This document shows, piece after piece, positions 5,869 to 7,333 of a DNA stretch of 7,333 nt. Location of the stretch: assembly GCA_964390805.1 (NCBI GenBank), contig CAYMKL010000211.1:1-7333 (forward strand). Direction: 5' to 3'. The DNA comes from CAYMKL01 sp964390805. Its GTDB lineage: Bacteria > Chloroflexota > Anaerolineae > VGOG01. Under the pieces are notes generated by a model. It was given only the letters and a program-made list of their open reading frames with translations. It did not search any database and was not told the DNA's origin. The position numbers were made by a program, and so were the translations under genes. The first letter of the stretch is position 1. Every line of letters begins with the position of its first letter.

Positions 5869-5876
5869 ACCTCCTG
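5869..5876 (-). promoter_or_regulatory. Ribosome binding site of the dockerin gene
   Basis: The minus strand reads CAGGAGGT with six bases between it and the ATG at 5862. It supports this start. I see no convincing promoter between this site and the terminator at 5926-5960. Confidence 0.85.
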
Positions 5877-5925
5877 TTTTGGCCATCTGGGCACTTGCTT
5901 TGGGTGATATCCTGTTCCTTACCAG

Positions 5926-5960
5926 AAAAAGAGCCTCTCTTAATTGGTTCAGAGGGGCTC
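5926..5960 (-). terminator. Intrinsic terminator after the sigma factor and tRNA-Arg genes
   Basis: On the minus strand GAGCCCCTCT (5960-5951) pairs with AGAGAGGCTC (5940-5931) at nine of ten positions, with a 10-base loop, followed directly by TTTTT (5930-5926). It lies 29 bases after the tRNA 3' end and upstream of the dockerin gene, so it separates the housekeeping unit from the secreted-protein gene. Confidence 0.88.
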
Positions 5961-5989
5961 CTGTGAAGTTTTAACACTTGGGTAAAAGG

Positions 5990-6062
5990 CGCCCCTGGAG
6001 GGAGTCGAACCCCCGACACAAGGTTTAGGAAACCTCTGCTCTATCCTCTGAGCTACAGGGGC
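5990..6062 (-). tRNA. tRNA-Arg (anticodon CCU)
   Basis: A complete 73-base cloverleaf can be folded. The acceptor stem is GCCCCTG with CAGGGGC (seven pairs), the D stem GCTC with GAGC, the anticodon stem GAGGT with ACCTT (closing G-U pair), and the T stem GGGGG with CCCTC (one G-U pair) around TTCGACT. The anticodon loop TTCCTAA places CCT at 6029-6027, which reads AGG codons for arginine. The discriminator is G at 5990. CCA is not encoded (the next bases are CCT), so it must be added after transcription. The gene starts 12 bases after the stop codon of the sigma factor gene, and no promoter fits in that gap, so co-transcription is likely. Confidence 0.97.
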
Positions 6063-6074
6063 ACCATAACTTCT

Positions 6075-7265
6075 TTAAGTGAGATATTCCTTCAGTTGGC
6101 GGCTGCGCCGGGGGTGGCGTAGCCGGCGCAGGGCCTTTCCTTCAATCTGGCGAATGCGCTCTCGCGTCAGGCCGAACTTCTGCCCTACTTCTTCTAAAGT
6201 GTAGCTTCTTCCATCCAGTAGGCCGAAACGCAGGCGCAGAATGCGAGCCTCGCGGGGAGTCAGGGTTGTCAAAACCTCCTCCATTTTCTCCTTGAGCAGG
6301 TGCTCGTATGCGCTCTGGGTGGGAGTGAGGGCGTTGTCGTCTTCGATGAAGCTACCCAGCTCGTTGTCCTCTTCCTCACCTATGGGCTTCTCCAGGGAGA
6401 TGGGACGCCACGACACTTTGAGCATCCATCGCACCTTGCGCGGTTCCATCCCCAACTCGTCGGCTATCTCCTCAGGAGTAGGCTTGCGCCCCCGCTCTTG
6501 CTCGATCCGTCTTGCCGCTTTGTAGAGCCTTCTGATGCGGTCACTCATGTGGACAGGGACGCGGATGGTACGTCCCTGATCTGCGATGGCCCGGGTGATG
6601 GTCTGGCGGATCCACCACGTTGCATAGGTACTGAATCTGTAGCCCCGCGTATAGTCGAACTTCTCGACGGCCTTCATCAATCCCAGATTGCCCTCCTGGA
6701 TCAAATCAAGGAAGGGTACTCCCCGTCCCATGTATTTCTTGGCAATGCTGACTACCAGGCGAGTGTTGGCCTTAATGAGGTGCTCTCGGGCTGCTTTGCC
6801 TTCGTCAACAACTCGCTCCAGTGTCCTTTGCTCTTCCGGATCGTGCCCGTCCCTGCTCAGGCGGAGCTGAGCTACCTCACCTCTTTCCAACAGCTTGGCC
6901 AGTCTTATTTCCTCCTGAATGGACAGAAGGGGCACTCGAGCCATCTCCTTTAGGTACAGACCAATGGAGTCATCGCTGGAGATGCCGCTCAAATCGAAGA
7001 TATCTTTTTCTAGTGGCTCTTCTTCTCCTACCTTTGCTTCCTCCGCTTTTACCTTGACTTTGTCAGTTATCGCTCCTCTCTCATTCTCGTGGATGCTAAT
7101 ACCAACATCATGGAAGTAAATGAAGACCTCTTCGAGCTCATCCAGATTCTCCTCTGCCTCCGGGAAGGCATCCTGTATGTCATCAAGAGTAAGGTACCCT
7201 TGCATTTCAGCCCTCTCCAGAAGCTCCGCCACGGTGTCTATTTCTTTTTCTGGGTATATGTGCAC
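6075..7265 (-). CDS. rpoD: Primary RNA polymerase sigma factor, RpoD/SigA family (396 aa)
   Basis: Directs RNA polymerase to -35/-10 promoters of housekeeping genes. The start is GTG at 7265-7263: GGAGA lies eight bases upstream, and an in-frame TGA two codons before excludes a longer protein. A shortened region 1.1 is seen at residues 1-60 (GYLTLDDIQDAF) and an acidic linker at 61-97. Region 1.2 begins at 99 (DSIGLYLKEMARVPLLS). Region 2 covers about 158-237 with RGVPFLDLIQEGNLGLMKAVEKFDY, YRFSTYATWWIRQ and RAIADQGRTIRVP; W217, W218, Q221 and T224 match residues used for -10 melting and recognition. Region 3 follows. Region 4.2 (355-383) is the helix-turn-helix YTLEEVGQKFGLTRERIRQIE for the -35 element. 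Region 1.1 and the full region set favour a primary factor (rpoD or sigA) over a group 3 factor. A second SigA-like paralogue elsewhere cannot be excluded. No clear promoter is seen in the 68 bases upstream. Confidence 0.95.
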   Translation of the reverse strand: MHIYPEKEIDTVAELLERAEMQGYLTLDDIQDAFPEAEENLDELEEVFIYFHDVGISIHENERGAITDKVKVKAEEAKVGEEEPLEKDIFDLSGISSDDSIGLYLKEMARVPLLSIQEEIRLAKLLERGEVAQLRLSRDGHDPEEQRTLERVVDEGKAAREHLIKANTRLVVSIAKKYMGRGVPFLDLIQEGNLGLMKAVEKFDYTRGYRFSTYATWWIRQTITRAIADQGRTIRVPVHMSDRIRRLYKAARRIEQERGRKPTPEEIADELGMEPRKVRWMLKVSWRPISLEKPIGEEEDNELGSFIEDDNALTPTQSAYEHLLKEKMEEVLTTLTPREARILRLRFGLLDGRSYTLEEVGQKFGLTRERIRQIEGKALRRLRHPRRSRQLKEYLT

Positions 7266-7273
7266 TTTTCAAA

Positions 7274-7278
7274 TCTCC
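7274..7278 (-). promoter_or_regulatory. Ribosome binding site that supports the GTG start of the sigma factor
   Basis: GGAGA on the minus strand lies eight bases before GTG at 7265. The in-frame TGA at 7271-7269 lies between this site and the start codon, so no start further upstream is possible. Confidence 0.75.
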
Positions 7279-7333
7279 GGTAACTACTCAGGCTACCCCT
7301 CAAGAGTACAAGGGATGAAGGGGTTGCCGGTCA

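Noticed and set aside
5863..5925. Promoter for the dockerin gene between the terminator and its ribosome binding site
   Set aside because: I found no pair of -35 and -10 boxes with acceptable spacing. The gene may use a weak or different promoter, or read-through past the terminator.

Overview
The window looks like part of a high-GC bacterial chromosome, most likely from Chloroflexota (Anaerolineae or a relative). This is inferred from three things: a long Pro/Thr 'PTPTAT' linker in a secreted protein, FG-GAP proteins of a type common in that phylum, and several families of short dispersed hairpin repeats. No 16S rRNA or other phylogenetic marker is present except a primary sigma factor, so the assignment is tentative. 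Every gene I can support is on the minus strand, so the window reads from right to left.

Right part (about 5926-7333): a housekeeping unit. A GTG-started gene for a primary (RpoD/SigA-type) sigma factor of 396 residues is followed after only 12 bases by a tRNA-Arg (anticodon CCU). An intrinsic terminator (10-position stem plus five U) follows the tRNA and probably ends both.

Middle (2578-5862): one gene for a large secreted multidomain protein of 1094 residues. In order it has a signal peptide, a beta-sandwich-like N-terminal part, a DUF4091/GH123-like glycoside-hydrolase module, a type I dockerin, a Pro/Thr linker, and a roughly 290-residue C-terminal domain that I cannot assign to a named family. 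A dispersed repeat lies inside its signal-peptide coding region.

Intergenic stretch (2177-2577): a 20-bp-period direct repeat, a 67-base near-perfect inverted repeat, a promoter that matches the sigma-70 consensus exactly (TTGACA, 17 bases, TATAAT), and an 88-base leader. The leader has duplicated GCAAAGCC boxes, a candidate long-range helix, and a helix that could hide the Shine-Dalgarno site.

Left part (1-2176): the first 725 codons of a secreted FG-GAP repeat protein whose 3' end lies beyond the window. It has no stop codon within the window, so an ORF listing that requires a stop would miss it, while a long antisense ORF on the plus strand is a shadow of it. The protein has a signal peptide, an N-terminal domain of about 230 residues, and at least eight FG-GAP repeats. 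Two GC-rich hairpin repeats of one dispersed family sit inside the coding sequence, both in frame and both encoding PSPSQGEG.

Together the two secreted proteins suggest extracellular glycan degradation and surface attachment. Apart from being adjacent and on the same strand, I see nothing that proves they act together. The consensus promoter indicates that the FG-GAP gene is transcribed independently of its neighbour.
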